The position numbers and the translations under genes were made by a program. From Tolypothrix sp. PCC 7712 (GTDB taxonomy: Bacteria > Cyanobacteriota > Cyanobacteriia > Cyanobacteriales > Nostocaceae), in assembly GCF_025860405.1 (NCBI RefSeq), contig NZ_CP063785.1, forward strand, positions 1,426,001 through 1,490,000: a DNA stretch of 64,000 nucleotides, in the 5' to 3' direction. Of this stretch, positions 8,614 through 18,107 are shown in pieces (position 1 is the first letter of the stretch; every line of letters begins with the position of its first letter). The notes beneath the pieces are model-generated. The model ran no database searches, had not been told where the DNA came from, and worked only from the letters and a program-made list of their open reading frames with translations.

Positions 8614-9169
8614 TGCATTTATGAAATTCAGTTACGCTTTTTGATTTTATATTGGGCTTCAATCTCCAAAGCCTGAATAAAGCATTTTTTATCACTGGCA
8701 ATGGCAACATAAGTCAGCTAAATATAGTTGCTCCCTCGTGGATAAAACATCAACGCCGCGCCTTGACGCACAGCACCGTCAATCACCTCCACTTTCTCTA
8801 GTTACTTGGCATCGCTCTGTACTGTGACGTGATGTTGTTGGGCTCATCCAATCTTTTGTGCATCTATGGAGTTCATCAAAATACAGTAGCGATGCTTTTT
8901 ATGTGCTCGACACCATTTGCATGTTGCTCCTTTCTCATTTCCTAGCCAAAGACCACACTCTTTGATGTGCCAAGGTAGTTGCTACTGTTTCAATTTCTGG
9001 CTGGGACAGCCCGCAGATAGTAGTGAGAGTTTCCCAACACAGCGATCGCCAGAAGTTCGCTCAAATCATCAATGCTTTCAAAAAACCATCTGGCTATTCC
9101 ACGATTAATGGTATATTAGTACAAAAGCACTAATAGCTGCTTACCACTAGTTTCTTCCCTGCAATAGAC
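8614..9169. other. intergenic region without a supported gene
   Basis: About 550 bp without a convincing gene. A short minus-strand frame near 8720-8810 reads VIDGAVRQGAALMFYPREQLY, which looks protein-like but is flanked by stops and could be a gene fragment. A 63-residue + frame at 8917-9108 is rich in Ser, Cys and His and looks spurious. Confidence 0.4.
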
Positions 9170-9871
9170 ATGACAGATTCTCATTCTCTATTTTCGAGTT
9201 ATGAAGAGTTAGTGCAAAATCATGCCAGACAATTTGACCCACATATTGCACAATTGCAACAGCTAGTAACAACAAGAATGCAAGAACTTCGTGCCGCAGA
9301 GCAGACGTTGGTTGATGCACAAGCAATAGAACTTCAAAACATCTTTAATGCTCTGGCTACTGATGCTCGCTGCTTGTTGCCAACGCCAGAATTCAGAACA
9401 TTTGTGCAAGAGTTAAAACAGACACAAAGTCATAATTGGTATACGCGCAAATCTGAATTTAGTATTGCAGAAGATCCAACTACTTGGTTATTAGCAACGC
9501 TCGAACTACCGATAGGTTTGAGCAACTACCAGATTCAAGAAGACCTTGATGGTTATGATGACGAACGGAACTATATTGGGTACAGCTATACTCTGTCTTT
9601 AAGATTTGGTTCTGTCGAGCATTTGATGGAAATACTTTATAAACGCATCTATAACGTGAACGACCGTACAGAAACTTCTATAAAAGAGCAAATTGACTAC
9701 TATATTTGGAGTGAAGTTGAAGATTTACTCACAAATATGCCATATCCAAAAGAACAAAAAAAGCAATTAGCTCAAGAGATAAGTGTTTTAGTAGGATATT
9801 CCAGCAAAGTATTTGCTTTAAAACCTAGAACTGCAATTTTTGAATATTCATCAGCAACACAAGAACAATGA
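9170..9871 (+). CDS. hypothetical protein, partner of TIM-barrel gene
   Basis: Encodes 233 residues, hydrophilic and without membrane segments or signal peptide. Residues 15-60 are a likely long helix or coiled coil (QLQQLVTTRMQELRAAEQTLVDAQ). The middle has an acidic, Tyr-rich segment (LDGYDDERNYIGYSY). Its stop overlaps the start of the next gene in an ATGA arrangement, so the two are translated together and probably act together. Family not recognised. Confidence 0.6.
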   Translation: MTDSHSLFSSYEELVQNHARQFDPHIAQLQQLVTTRMQELRAAEQTLVDAQAIELQNIFNALATDARCLLPTPEFRTFVQELKQTQSHNWYTRKSEFSIAEDPTTWLLATLELPIGLSNYQIQEDLDGYDDERNYIGYSYTLSLRFGSVEHLMEILYKRIYNVNDRTETSIKEQIDYYIWSEVEDLLTNMPYPKEQKKQLAQEISVLVGYSSKVFALKPRTAIFEYSSATQEQ

Positions 9872-10707
9872 AGTTGTATCTGAGTTTGTCAGCTTATGGT
9901 GGAGTGTCAACCCGTGAAGCCTTAACAGTATTTTGGAATGCAGGAGTCCTGCATACTGAACTAGCAATTGGGCCTAAACCTGATGCTGATGCTGCACAAG
10001 CAATTTTCGACTTTGGAAAACTGGGAATGCTCTATCGAGCACACCATGCCTTTGTTTGGGGCGATCGCCACTATCCTTTCAATCTAGCCCAACCCCAAAA
10101 TTGGGATTATTTTAAGCGACTGACAGATTACTTGGCCAGTATAGGTATCACAGCTTATTCAGTGCATGGAGGAAGTTTTTCCAAAACCACTGAACGCATC
10201 CAAGCATACACAACATTTGTAGAAAATATTCATTGTCTTCACCAGCTTTGCCTGACGCGAGGTATTGTTCTGGGTGTGGAAACAATGTATCCCACACTTG
10301 GTATCAGCGCTACCCAGAACCTTTTGGATAATGCTGACGAAGTTACCCAATTTTGCCAAGATACCCCACAAATTAAGATAGTTATTGACTTAGCGCATCT
10401 CAACATTTGGCATGATAAAAGTTCACTAGTACTGAATCAATGGTTGGGACTCCCACTAGAAAGACTGTTAGAAATTCACATTTCAAATAATGACGGCAGA
10501 CAAGATATACACTCCCGGATTACAGATGATACTTGGTGGTTACCGCAGATTACTCAATTTCCAGATGAAGTTCCTTTGGTATTAGAGAGCCGATTAAATC
10601 GATTGCCTATATCAGTAGTACAACAGGAATACGAGCGTGTCACCAAATTAATACTGATTAAACCTAGTGTGGTAAAACTTACTAGAGAAGACGACTCTCT
10701 AAATTAG
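9868..10707 (+). CDS. xylose-isomerase-like TIM-barrel protein, 3' end altered by IS
   Basis: Encodes 279 residues resembling the AP-endonuclease-2/sugar-phosphate isomerase TIM-barrel superfamily. Likely metal or active-site segments are HHAFVWGDRHYPF, YSVHGGSF, GVETM, VIDLAHLNIW, EIHISNNDG and VLESR, giving the usual His/Glu/Asp set at strand ends. The substrate is unknown. It is translationally coupled to the preceding gene. The last 14 or so residues, from SVVKLTRE onward, are encoded by the left inverted repeat of the IS starting at 10668. The natural C-terminus is therefore lost and replaced, although the barrel itself looks complete. Confidence 0.7.
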   Translation: MKLYLSLSAYGGVSTREALTVFWNAGVLHTELAIGPKPDADAAQAIFDFGKLGMLYRAHHAFVWGDRHYPFNLAQPQNWDYFKRLTDYLASIGITAYSVHGGSFSKTTERIQAYTTFVENIHCLHQLCLTRGIVLGVETMYPTLGISATQNLLDNADEVTQFCQDTPQIKIVIDLAHLNIWHDKSSLVLNQWLGLPLERLLEIHISNNDGRQDIHSRITDDTWWLPQITQFPDEVPLVLESRLNRLPISVVQQEYERVTKLILIKPSVVKLTREDDSLN

Positions 10708-11227
10708 CTAAGTAACCCTTGGGGTCTCTGCGAAATCGATATTGTTCAATTCTGGCTTTGTGGTGTTTTTGCAGTTGAGAGCGTAATTCGAGCCAAGTAT
10801 GAATATCAACTTGTGCTAAATCAGATGCGGTAAAAGAATGAAGCGAAGTTGCGATGCCTTCGGCAACGGCAAAGCCGAACGCGCAAGCAAGTTTGACAGA
10901 ACCACGAATAACGAGGGATGAAGGGGCAACCTTACGACCGGTACAACGACGTTGATGATGACGTAGTATACCAAAAGCATGTTCTAAGTCATTATTAGTT
11001 CTAGGAAAATCTTCAATTTCATAACAATGAAAAAGTCCAGACCAGTAGCTATGGGTGGTTTTTATAAAGTTATCGATTGCAGTGTTCAGCGTACCAGCTT
11101 TCTGCTTTTGTTGGGACATTTCTGTTAACAGTTGCTGATAACTTTGTTTGACTCCATCAGCATCAAGAGCTATTTTATTGTTGAGAATATTACTAGCTTT
11201 ATCAACCCATTCATATGCAACCCTCAC
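10682..11227 (-). CDS. IS transposase, C-terminal reading frame
   Basis: 181 residues shown from the first start-like codon, but the frame is open back to the A8 slippage site near 11311 and lacks its own ribosome site. It should therefore be made by frameshifting from the upstream frame. RTNNDLEHAFGILRHHQRR probably supplies the third catalytic acidic residue, followed by the basic GRKVAPSSLVIRGS region. It terminates inside the element, close to the left inverted repeat. Whether the slip is programmed or a mutation cannot be told from one copy. Confidence 0.75.
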   Translation of the reverse strand: MRVAYEWVDKASNILNNKIALDADGVKQSYQQLLTEMSQQKQKAGTLNTAIDNFIKTTHSYWSGLFHCYEIEDFPRTNNDLEHAFGILRHHQRRCTGRKVAPSSLVIRGSVKLACAFGFAVAEGIATSLHSFTASDLAQVDIHTWLELRSQLQKHHKARIEQYRFRRDPKGYLANLESRLL

Positions 11228-11286
11228 AGGTGCAAATAAAGATGCAGTCGTAGATAATCCCTTGGCTAGAAGGTGTTTTAGGTTAA

Positions 11287-12285
11287 CTAAGGGTGGTGGT
11301 AAAGCACTTTTTTTTCCATCCGCTCTAAGCTTTGCTCTATCAATGTCAAATTTTCTTGTAACTTTAATCCAGATGCTTCTAACGGTGGATGACCATCATT
11401 GGTTATAGAACTACGCACTGCCGAACAATAATCTTCAATAATAGTTGCCATTTCCTGAGTTTCATTGGTAATACTACGTTCAATGTCTCGTAATCCTCTA
11501 ACTTTTTTTTTCAATTCCTTTTTTGCATGTCTATCCGCCTCATATATGGGTTTAATTGCTTCCTTCAGGTAATGATAATGACACAAACCATGAGCGATAC
11601 TAGGTAATGCTACCCTAACAGCTTTACGAATTGATTGTTGTCCATCACTAACAACGCCATCAATTGGTACATTTAAGGTATTAGTTACTTCTAATAATAA
11701 CGCCACTAAATCTTCATTTCTTGATGATAATAAGGTTTTAGCAAGTAAAATTTCTCCAGATAAGCAATCTCGAATTACCCATAATACCTCATGTCCAATT
11801 TCTGGCTGCATCCCATCAATTGCTAATATCACCCGTCCTTGATTAGCCACGATTGCTTTTAACCTTTTATGGTCTTTTAGCCATAAAGAAAGTAACTCGT
11901 CATATCTGTCTATTAGGTGCGTAACCGTTCGTTGACTGATACATATACCCTTTAATTCAAGGTGAGTGTGTATTTGAGGAACACTTCTATGTTCCTGGTA
12001 GCGTAACGCTCCTATATAAGCAATCACATCCAAACCAAATTCGTTCTGTGGTAGAGCGAGTGACCCTTCTTTTTCTGGTCGATATGCTTTTTTATACCGC
12101 AGACATGACTTATTTTGACATCGACGAATTTTTAGCTGTAGTTCTACTACCCCATTGAGCGTTCTTATATGTCGAGGATTATTGTATTCATTCCACATTG
12201 CTTGACAGCATGAGGGGCATTTTTTTTGAACACAATCGAGTACTTCAAAAGATGTTGCCTCTGGTTTTAGACTTTTTCTTGCCAA
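11287..12285 (-). CDS. IS transposase, N-terminal reading frame
   Basis: Encodes 332 residues. Four cysteine pairs (CVQKKCPSCC and RCQNKSCLRY) suggest an N-terminal zinc finger. The DDE catalytic domain starts with VILAIDGMQPE (first Asp) and VVSDGQQSIRKAV (second Asp), followed by GLCHYHYLKEA. The frame ends in LYHHP directly after a run of eight A on the coding strand (12-mer GGAAAAAAAAGT, plus-strand 11308-11319). A -1 slip there joins it without a gap to the second frame (EKKSALPPPLVNLKHLLAKG...), giving a full-length transposase of about 530 residues. Confidence 0.8.
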   Translation of the reverse strand: MARKSLKPEATSFEVLDCVQKKCPSCCQAMWNEYNNPRHIRTLNGVVELQLKIRRCQNKSCLRYKKAYRPEKEGSLALPQNEFGLDVIAYIGALRYQEHRSVPQIHTHLELKGICISQRTVTHLIDRYDELLSLWLKDHKRLKAIVANQGRVILAIDGMQPEIGHEVLWVIRDCLSGEILLAKTLLSSRNEDLVALLLEVTNTLNVPIDGVVSDGQQSIRKAVRVALPSIAHGLCHYHYLKEAIKPIYEADRHAKKELKKKVRGLRDIERSITNETQEMATIIEDYCSAVRSSITNDGHPPLEASGLKLQENLTLIEQSLERMEKKVLYHHP

Positions 12286-12297
12286 GTTTCTGCACCA

Positions 12298-15200
12298 TTA
12301 TTTCGCTACAAGGTCAAGATTACAGGATTTCCACTCCTCTCTAGTAAGTTTTACCACACTAGCTTTTATTTGTGCGGCGAGAACCTGGATATGAGGTTTT
12401 CTCAGCATAGTTAGGTGATTTCCAGGAATATGATGAATTTCCGTTCCTTCTGCGGCTAGCTGATTCCAACCCATACTCGGCTCTTTCTCGGCAATGGTTG
12501 ACTGAACTTGTGTTCTGAAAAAATGAATTTGCTTAGGGTAGACTTGCGGAACATAGTTGAGAACTGCTTGACTATTAGCATAGAAAACACGAAGTATAGA
12601 GGGAACTGCTAACTCGCTTAAAAGTCTTAACTGGGATTCTTTAGATATAAGGTTGTCTGTTGCATCCTCTTTGAGAATGAAGTGCGAGAACAGATTTCTT
12701 TGGAGTAATTGCACAAACTGATTAAAATTAGGAAACCGAGAAATTAAACTGTTGATTCTGTTTTTCCCAGGAGCAGTAATTAAACACAAATAATCTAGAA
12801 AAAAAGGCCATATATATCGTATTACTGTAGTCAAAAGAAACTTAAAACTATTACTTAAAGAAGGTATATTGTCCTTAATTGGTGCTACAGTGTCAAGCAC
12901 AGCAAGTAGAGCTACTTCTTCCCCAGACTTTTGTAGTTGTTGAGCCATCTCAAAAGCAACCCAACCTCCGAAAGACCAACCTCCCAAAAAATAAGGGCCT
13001 TTCGGCTGTACTGAGCGCAATGCTTCAATGTAGTGGGTAGCCATATCCTCAATGCGAGTTAGTGGAGTTTCTCCATCAATGCCAATGGATTGTAACCCAT
13101 AAAATGGTTGATTCTTCCCTAGATGATGAGCTAATTCGTAATAAGGAAAGACAACGCCAAAAATTGGATGAACACAGAAGAAAGGTGGATTTGAACCAGT
13201 CGGTTGAATCGAAACCAAGGGAGACGAAGGGATAAAATCTGTTTTTGAAGATAGAGAAGTTGCTAAACTTTCAATTGTGGGATTTAAAAATAAAGTAGAT
13301 AGTGGCAATTCCAGCTCAAACTGTTTATTTATCTGTTGTAAACAATGTACAGTTAGTAGTGAATTTCCTCCTAAATCGAAGAAGTTGTCATGTATACCTA
13401 CATCCTCAATGTTAAGGATTTCAGCCCAGATTTTTGCCAAAGTTGACTCAGTTGGAGTACGAGGAGCGATAAAAGCTTCATCTCTTGAGTAGTTTGGAGT
13501 GTCTAGTGCTGTTAGTGCATAAATATCTACTTTGCCATTAGCTGTTAATGGTATATAATCCAGCATTACAAAAGCTTTTGGCACCATGTATTCTGGTAAT
13601 TTTTCTTTTAAAAAGTTGCGTAGTAGAGACGCAATATTTTGTGTCTTTACATTGGGAACAATATAACCTATTAAGTACTTATCACCAGATACATTCTCTT
13701 GAGCAATTACTACCGCTTTTTGGACATTTTGATGTTGACTTAGTACTGTTTCAATTTCTGATAATTCAATGCGAAAGCCGCGAATTTTTACTTGATTATC
13801 AATGCGACCTAAAAATTCAATATTACCGTCTACTCGATACCGAGCTAAATCGCCTGTCTTATAAAGTCGCGCTCCATTTTGCTGATTAAAAGGATTGGGA
13901 ATAAATTTTTGGGCTGTCAATTCAGGATGGTTAAGGTAGCCTCGTGCTAGTCCATCACCATCAATATATAATTCGCCCGTAATTCCAATTGGTAGAGGTT
14001 GTAAATGATTATCTAATATATAAATTTTAATGTTATTAATAGGGCGACCAATGGGAGGTTTTTCATTCACAGATTTAATTTCTGCAACGGTTGACCAAAC
14101 AGTTGCTTCAGTAGGGCCGTAAGCGTTAAAAAACCTCCGGCTAGAACTCCACCAACGTTTTACTATATCATCGGTACAGGATTCACCTGCACAAATAATA
14201 GTTTGCAATGTAGAAAGTGATTCTGTAGGTAAGACTGCTAATACCGCAGGTGGAAGGATGACATGAGTAATAGCTTTTTCGCGCAATAGTTGGAGCAAAG
14301 GTTGTCCGGGTAGAAGGGATTCTTTATTTGCTAAATAAAGAGTTGCTCCTGTTCGTAGTGCCATAGCAATCTCAAAAATTGAAGCATCGAAACTCAATGA
14401 TGCAAATTGCAAAATGCGGTTACTCGATTGCAAGTTGAAAGTCTCAATCTGAGCTTCTACTAAATTAGACAATCCCCAATGTTCAATTAAAACTCCTTTA
14501 GGCTTCCCAGTAGTGCCAGAGGTGTAGATGACATAAGCTAAGTTTTCAAATGTTACACAATTGGTTGGATTTTCTTGGCTGTTTTGTGTAATAGCTGTCC
14601 AATCTTTATCTATACAAATAATTGGCTTCGAGAATTCCTGAAAATGCTTGAGCAACTTTTCTTGTGTGAGTACTACTGAAACTTGTGCATCTTCTAGCAT
14701 GAAGTTAAGACGCTCTTGAGGTAGGCTCGTATCTAAAGGTAGGTATGCTCCACCAGCTTTGAGGATGCCTAATAGCCCGATTATCATCTCTAGCGATCGC
14801 TCTACACAAATGCCAACTAAAGATTCAGCTTCTACACCAATTTTTTGAAGATAATGTGCAACTTGGTTGCTGCGTATATTTAACTGTTTGTAGCTAAGTT
14901 GTTCATCACCAAATACTAGCACGATCGCATCGGGAGTTTGCTCTACCTGTGCTTCAAACAACTGATGAAAACACTTGTTATGCGGGTAACTTTTCTGAGT
15001 GTTGTTCCAATCAATTAATAGCTGTTGTTGTTCTCCTTCAGTAAGCAAAGGCAAATCTGAAAGACGCTGTTTTGAATTGACGACAATACTTTCTAACAGT
15101 GTTTGGAAATGTCCCACCATTCGCGTAATGGTGTTTTGATCAAATAAATCGGTGCTATACACCACTTGTCCTTTCAGAGTTTCCAAATCTTGCCACAGAT

Positions 15201-16500
15201 GGAACTCTAAATCAAACTTTGCAGTTTTGCTGTCAAACTCGAATAGCGAAAGCTTTAACCCAGGTAACTCTAGCGCTTCAATGGGAGTATTTTGCAGGCT
15301 AAATACAACCTGAAATAAGGGATGGTGGCTTAAATCTCGCTCTGGGTGAAGTTCCTCCACCAACTTTTCAAAGGGCAAATCCTGATGGGCATATCCTCCC
15401 AAAGTTACCTCTCGTACTCGATTTAATAATTCTCGAAACGTCGGGTTCCCTGATAAATCGGTACGTAGCACTAAACTATTGACAAAAAAACCAATCAACC
15501 CTTCTAGTTCGCTACGGTTACGATTAGCAATAGGTGAACCTACTGCAATATCCTCTTGCTGGGTGTAGCGATAGAGCAAAGTCTGAAACGCAGCCAGCAG
15601 AGTCATGAACAAGGTCACACCTTCTTGGTAGCTAAGTGCCTCTAGCGCTTGAGTTAAGGACTGTGGTAGCTCTAGAAATTGTTTTGCACCCCTGTAGCTA
15701 GGAACTGCTGGTCTTAGTCGGTCGGTGGGGAGATTCAGCACTGAAAGCCCATCTAATTGCTTTTGCCAATAAGCTAACTGGGTTTGTAGAGGGGAGGTGC
15801 TGTTTGCTCCCACTCCTTGCAGCCACTCCCGTTGCCATTGGGCGAAATCTGCATATTGAATGGGTAGTTCTGGCAGGGGCGTAGACAGGGAGTTGTTAGA
15901 AGCGTCACCTGTTCGCCCAGCAAAAGGGCTTGCGATTAGACATCCCTCATCATCTGCAAAGGCTTTGTATAATACCCCCAGTTCTTTAATTAGTACTCCA
16001 ATTGACCAGCCATCAGCAACAATGTGATGTAGATTTAGCAGCAGTACATATTCTGCTTCATTTAGTTGAAGTAGCTTTACTCGCAGCAATGGCCCGGTGG
16101 TGAGATTGAAAGGATATTTAGCCTCTTGGGTTGCGATTCGCCGCACTTGTGTCTCACGTTCTTGGCTTTTGAAATTGCGTAGATCTATTAGGGGAAAAGA
16201 TATGGTTAAGCTGGGTGCAATCACCTGCACTGGTTGCTGGTCTACCATAACAAACCTAGTGCGTAAGATTTCGTGGCGACGTACAATTTCGTTGAATGTC
16301 TGCCTTAAGGCTGTGAAGTTGAGGGAACCTTTCAGGCGAAGCGCTGTTGACACGTTGTAAAATGGATTACCCGGTGCTAATTGGTCGAGAAACCACAATC
16401 GCTGCTGGGCGAAAGAAGTGGGAAAAACGAAAACCTCTGCTTCTTGAGAAAAATTGAGTTCTTCATCATCTGTGAGACTACTGAGAATATATTGGCTCAT
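12298..16500 (-). CDS. single-module nonribosomal peptide synthetase, C-A-T-TE
   Basis: Encodes 1,400 residues. Condensation domain at about 25-470 with HHIVADGWS (158-166). Adenylation domain at about 500-1000 with YTSGTTGKPKG, NAYGPTEATVW, GELYIDGDGLARGY, YKTGDLARY and NQVKIRGFRIE. Carrier domain DNFFDLGGNSLL (Ser near 1046). Thioesterase with GGWSFGGW (near 1172) and the distal His in NHLTML. Aligning to GrsA gives the specificity residues D-A-F-I-I-A-A-V-W, consistent with a hydrophobic or aromatic residue but matching no code I know. One module starting with a condensation domain should act after another enzyme; none is seen nearby. The last 20 or so residues, from SVVKLTRE, are encoded by the IS end; the thioesterase is otherwise complete. 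Confidence 0.9.
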   Translation of the reverse strand: MSQYILSSLTDDEELNFSQEAEVFVFPTSFAQQRLWFLDQLAPGNPFYNVSTALRLKGSLNFTALRQTFNEIVRRHEILRTRFVMVDQQPVQVIAPSLTISFPLIDLRNFKSQERETQVRRIATQEAKYPFNLTTGPLLRVKLLQLNEAEYVLLLNLHHIVADGWSIGVLIKELGVLYKAFADDEGCLIASPFAGRTGDASNNSLSTPLPELPIQYADFAQWQREWLQGVGANSTSPLQTQLAYWQKQLDGLSVLNLPTDRLRPAVPSYRGAKQFLELPQSLTQALEALSYQEGVTLFMTLLAAFQTLLYRYTQQEDIAVGSPIANRNRSELEGLIGFFVNSLVLRTDLSGNPTFRELLNRVREVTLGGYAHQDLPFEKLVEELHPERDLSHHPLFQVVFSLQNTPIEALELPGLKLSLFEFDSKTAKFDLEFHLWQDLETLKGQVVYSTDLFDQNTITRMVGHFQTLLESIVVNSKQRLSDLPLLTEGEQQQLLIDWNNTQKSYPHNKCFHQLFEAQVEQTPDAIVLVFGDEQLSYKQLNIRSNQVAHYLQKIGVEAESLVGICVERSLEMIIGLLGILKAGGAYLPLDTSLPQERLNFMLEDAQVSVVLTQEKLLKHFQEFSKPIICIDKDWTAITQNSQENPTNCVTFENLAYVIYTSGTTGKPKGVLIEHWGLSNLVEAQIETFNLQSSNRILQFASLSFDASIFEIAMALRTGATLYLANKESLLPGQPLLQLLREKAITHVILPPAVLAVLPTESLSTLQTIICAGESCTDDIVKRWWSSSRRFFNAYGPTEATVWSTVAEIKSVNEKPPIGRPINNIKIYILDNHLQPLPIGITGELYIDGDGLARGYLNHPELTAQKFIPNPFNQQNGARLYKTGDLARYRVDGNIEFLGRIDNQVKIRGFRIELSEIETVLSQHQNVQKAVVIAQENVSGDKYLIGYIVPNVKTQNIASLLRNFLKEKLPEYMVPKAFVMLDYIPLTANGKVDIYALTALDTPNYSRDEAFIAPRTPTESTLAKIWAEILNIEDVGIHDNFFDLGGNSLLTVHCLQQINKQFELELPLSTLFLNPTIESLATSLSSKTDFIPSSPLVSIQPTGSNPPFFCVHPIFGVVFPYYELAHHLGKNQPFYGLQSIGIDGETPLTRIEDMATHYIEALRSVQPKGPYFLGGWSFGGWVAFEMAQQLQKSGEEVALLAVLDTVAPIKDNIPSLSNSFKFLLTTVIRYIWPFFLDYLCLITAPGKNRINSLISRFPNFNQFVQLLQRNLFSHFILKEDATDNLISKESQLRLLSELAVPSILRVFYANSQAVLNYVPQVYPKQIHFFRTQVQSTIAEKEPSMGWNQLAAEGTEIHHIPGNHLTMLRKPHIQVLAAQIKASVVKLTREEWKSCNLDLVAK

Positions 16501-16557
16501 AAGTGAATGGCAAACAGTTGTGGTGGAATTTGGGAAACTTTTTCTCAGTTCATCTTG

Positions 16558-16674
16558 TTGTCAACGCTCCAAGAGGAGTTGAGCTATGAAGAATTAATGG
16601 TTGTCAAACCAGGAAATCGGTTATTAGTGATGCCCGTTTAACAAGCAATGGCTGTTGAAGATTTTGGCAATGAA
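16558..16674 (+). pseudogene. C-terminal remnant of an EVE-domain protein
   Basis: The + strand reads LSYEELMVVKPGNRLLVMPV, then, after a one-base shift at about 16640, NKQWLLKILAMKTS and a stop. This resembles the C-terminal end of EVE (PUA-like, modified-base binding) proteins, which end ...RRGNRLSVMPV...KIL. Only the tail remains; the 5' part is missing and the NRPS gene begins beside it. An ATG at 16507 opens a 44-codon frame across it, but its first half is unlike the family. Confidence 0.5.
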
Positions 16675-16849
16675 AACTTCTTAAATGCCTGCTCAAAATA
16701 GAGATAGTTGTCCTGGCGATACATTTCCTCTCCGTCGCGTATGAAAACTGAGCAGTATCCTCTATTTTATAGGTGGCATCCGTAGTCAATCTATGTCCAG
16801 AGTAGTAGAAAAATTTTTATGCTGGTAAGAGTTCAAATTTTCAACAAGT

Positions 16850-17062
16850 TTGAGCTTGCAACTTTCACCCCTCCCTCCGTTAGGTCAGGCTACCTCTGTG
16901 GAAATAACTCGGCAGATAGAATACGGTAAGTTTGTCCACACGCAAGAACAACTATATTACTTTGTGACATTTAGTTGTCAAGGCAATAACTCTTTGGCAG
17001 AACATGAAAACCCACTGAGTGAGTGGGTGACATATTTGTTTTATCCGCAGGCGAAACGATGA
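16850..17062 (+). CDS. possible small hypothetical protein
   Basis: A 70-residue frame from TTG 16850 with plausible globular composition (VEITRQIEYGKFVHTQEQLYYFV, EWVTYLFYPQAKR) but only a weak, distant purine-rich site upstream. It may be a fragment. Nothing links it to the pstB gene 220 bp downstream. Confidence 0.25.
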   Translation: MSLQLSPLPPLGQATSVEITRQIEYGKFVHTQEQLYYFVTFSCQGNNSLAEHENPLSEWVTYLFYPQAKR

Positions 17063-17285
17063 GAGGTAAAAAGATGCGATCGCATTCTTTTAGTTATGAA
17101 GAAACATCGCGTGTTCAGCGATTCTTTAACCAAAAATAGATGAGTAGGATTCAGAATCTATGACTGAAATCCTTACTGGAAGTGGCCTTACTAAGTCTGT
17201 AAGTATTGGGCGATCGCCACCATTTACCAACATATCTGCGTAATTTACCTGGCACTTAGTTCATATAAAGTGACGAATCAAACTA

Positions 17286-18107
17286 ATGCTAAACAATTTT
17301 ACGGCTACTAATACTAGTACAGTAATTGATACTGAAACCGTTTTACGCGCAGAAAATCTTAACGTTTATTACGGGAAGTTTCTCGCGTTGCAGAATATTT
17401 GCCTAAATATTTCCAAAAATCAGGTTACAGCTTTTATTGGCCCTTCTGGTTGTGGTAAAAGTACATTGCTACGATGCTATAACCGTCTCAACGACCTCAT
17501 CAAGTCATTTCGAGCCGAAGGTAAAGTTTATTTTTACGGTAAAAATTTGTATGCACCAGAAATTGATGCTGTAGAGGTGCGTCGTCGGATTGGGATGGTG
17601 TTTCAAAAAGCAAACCCATTTCCTAAATCAATTTATGACAATGTTGCTTTTGGAGCCAGAGTTTGTGGCTACAAAGATAACATGGATGAATTGGTAGAAC
17701 GGAGTCTACGGCAATCAGCTTTATGGGATGAAGTTAAAGACAGACTGCGACAAAGTGCTTTAGCCTTATCTGGTGGTCAACAACAACGGTTGTGTATTGC
17801 GCGAGCGATCGCTGGACAACCAGAAGTTATACTTATGGATGAACCTTGTTCTGCTCTTGACCCCCTATCTACTTTGCGGGTTGAAGAATTGATTCACGAA
17901 CTCAAACAGCAATATACCATTGTCATTGTTACTCACAATATGCAACAAGCGGCACGAGTCTCTGACAAAACAGCTTTTTTCAACGTTAGCACTACCCAAA
18001 CAAGAGATATTACTGGCTACTTGGTAGAGTACGACTCAACAAACGTGATTTTTAATCATCCTCAGCAGGAAGCCACAAAAGATTACGTCAGTGGTAGATT
18101 TGGTTAA
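17286..18107 (+). CDS. pstB: phosphate ABC transporter ATP-binding protein
   Basis: Encodes 273 residues, the usual PstB length. Walker [10 protein letters not shown] (52-60), Q-loop [13 protein letters not shown], signature LSGGQQQR (161-168), Walker B VILMDEP with DPCSALDP-type D-loop, and the switch [11 protein letters not shown]. PstB drives PstCA-mediated phosphate uptake from the cytosolic face. No pstS, pstC or pstA lies in the window, so it is an orphan copy that must pair with permeases encoded elsewhere. No tandem Pho-box repeats were recognised upstream. The variants [10 protein letters not shown] and SALDP are normal for the family. Confidence 0.9.
   Translation: MLNNFTATNTSTVIDTETVLRAENLNVYYGKFLALQNICLNISKNQVTAFIGPSGCGKSTLLRCYNRLNDLIKSFRAEGKVYFYGKNLYAPEIDAVEVRRRIGMVFQKANPFPKSIYDNVAFGARVCGYKDNMDELVERSLRQSALWDEVKDRLRQSALALSGGQQQRLCIARAIAGQPEVILMDEPCSALDPLSTLRVEELIHELKQQYTIVIVTHNMQQAARVSDKTAFFNVSTTQTRDITGYLVEYDSTNVIFNHPQQEATKDYVSGRFG

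Larger units (their letters stand above)
10668..12358 (-). mobile_element. complete insertion sequence with frameshifted DDE transposase
   Basis: A 1,691-bp element bounded by near-perfect inverted repeats starting TGTGGTAAAACTTACTAGAG on both ends (21 matching bases), each flanked by CTAG (10664-10667 and 12359-12362). CTAG is either a 4-bp target duplication or part of a palindromic end. The element carries one transposase split over two frames. Family not assigned with confidence: the zinc-finger N-terminus and DDE layout are ISL3/ISNCY-like. It sits exactly between two convergent genes and supplies the last residues of both. Confidence 0.8.

Noticed and set aside
8917..9108. 63-residue + strand open frame
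   Set aside because: Odd composition, no ribosome site and no recognisable motif.
16507..16641. A 44-codon frame divergent from the NRPS, with EELSYEELMVV, looking like a RiPP leader peptide
   Set aside because: The C-terminal part matches the tail of EVE-domain proteins, and after a one-base shift it continues as that family does; no RiPP maturation genes are nearby.
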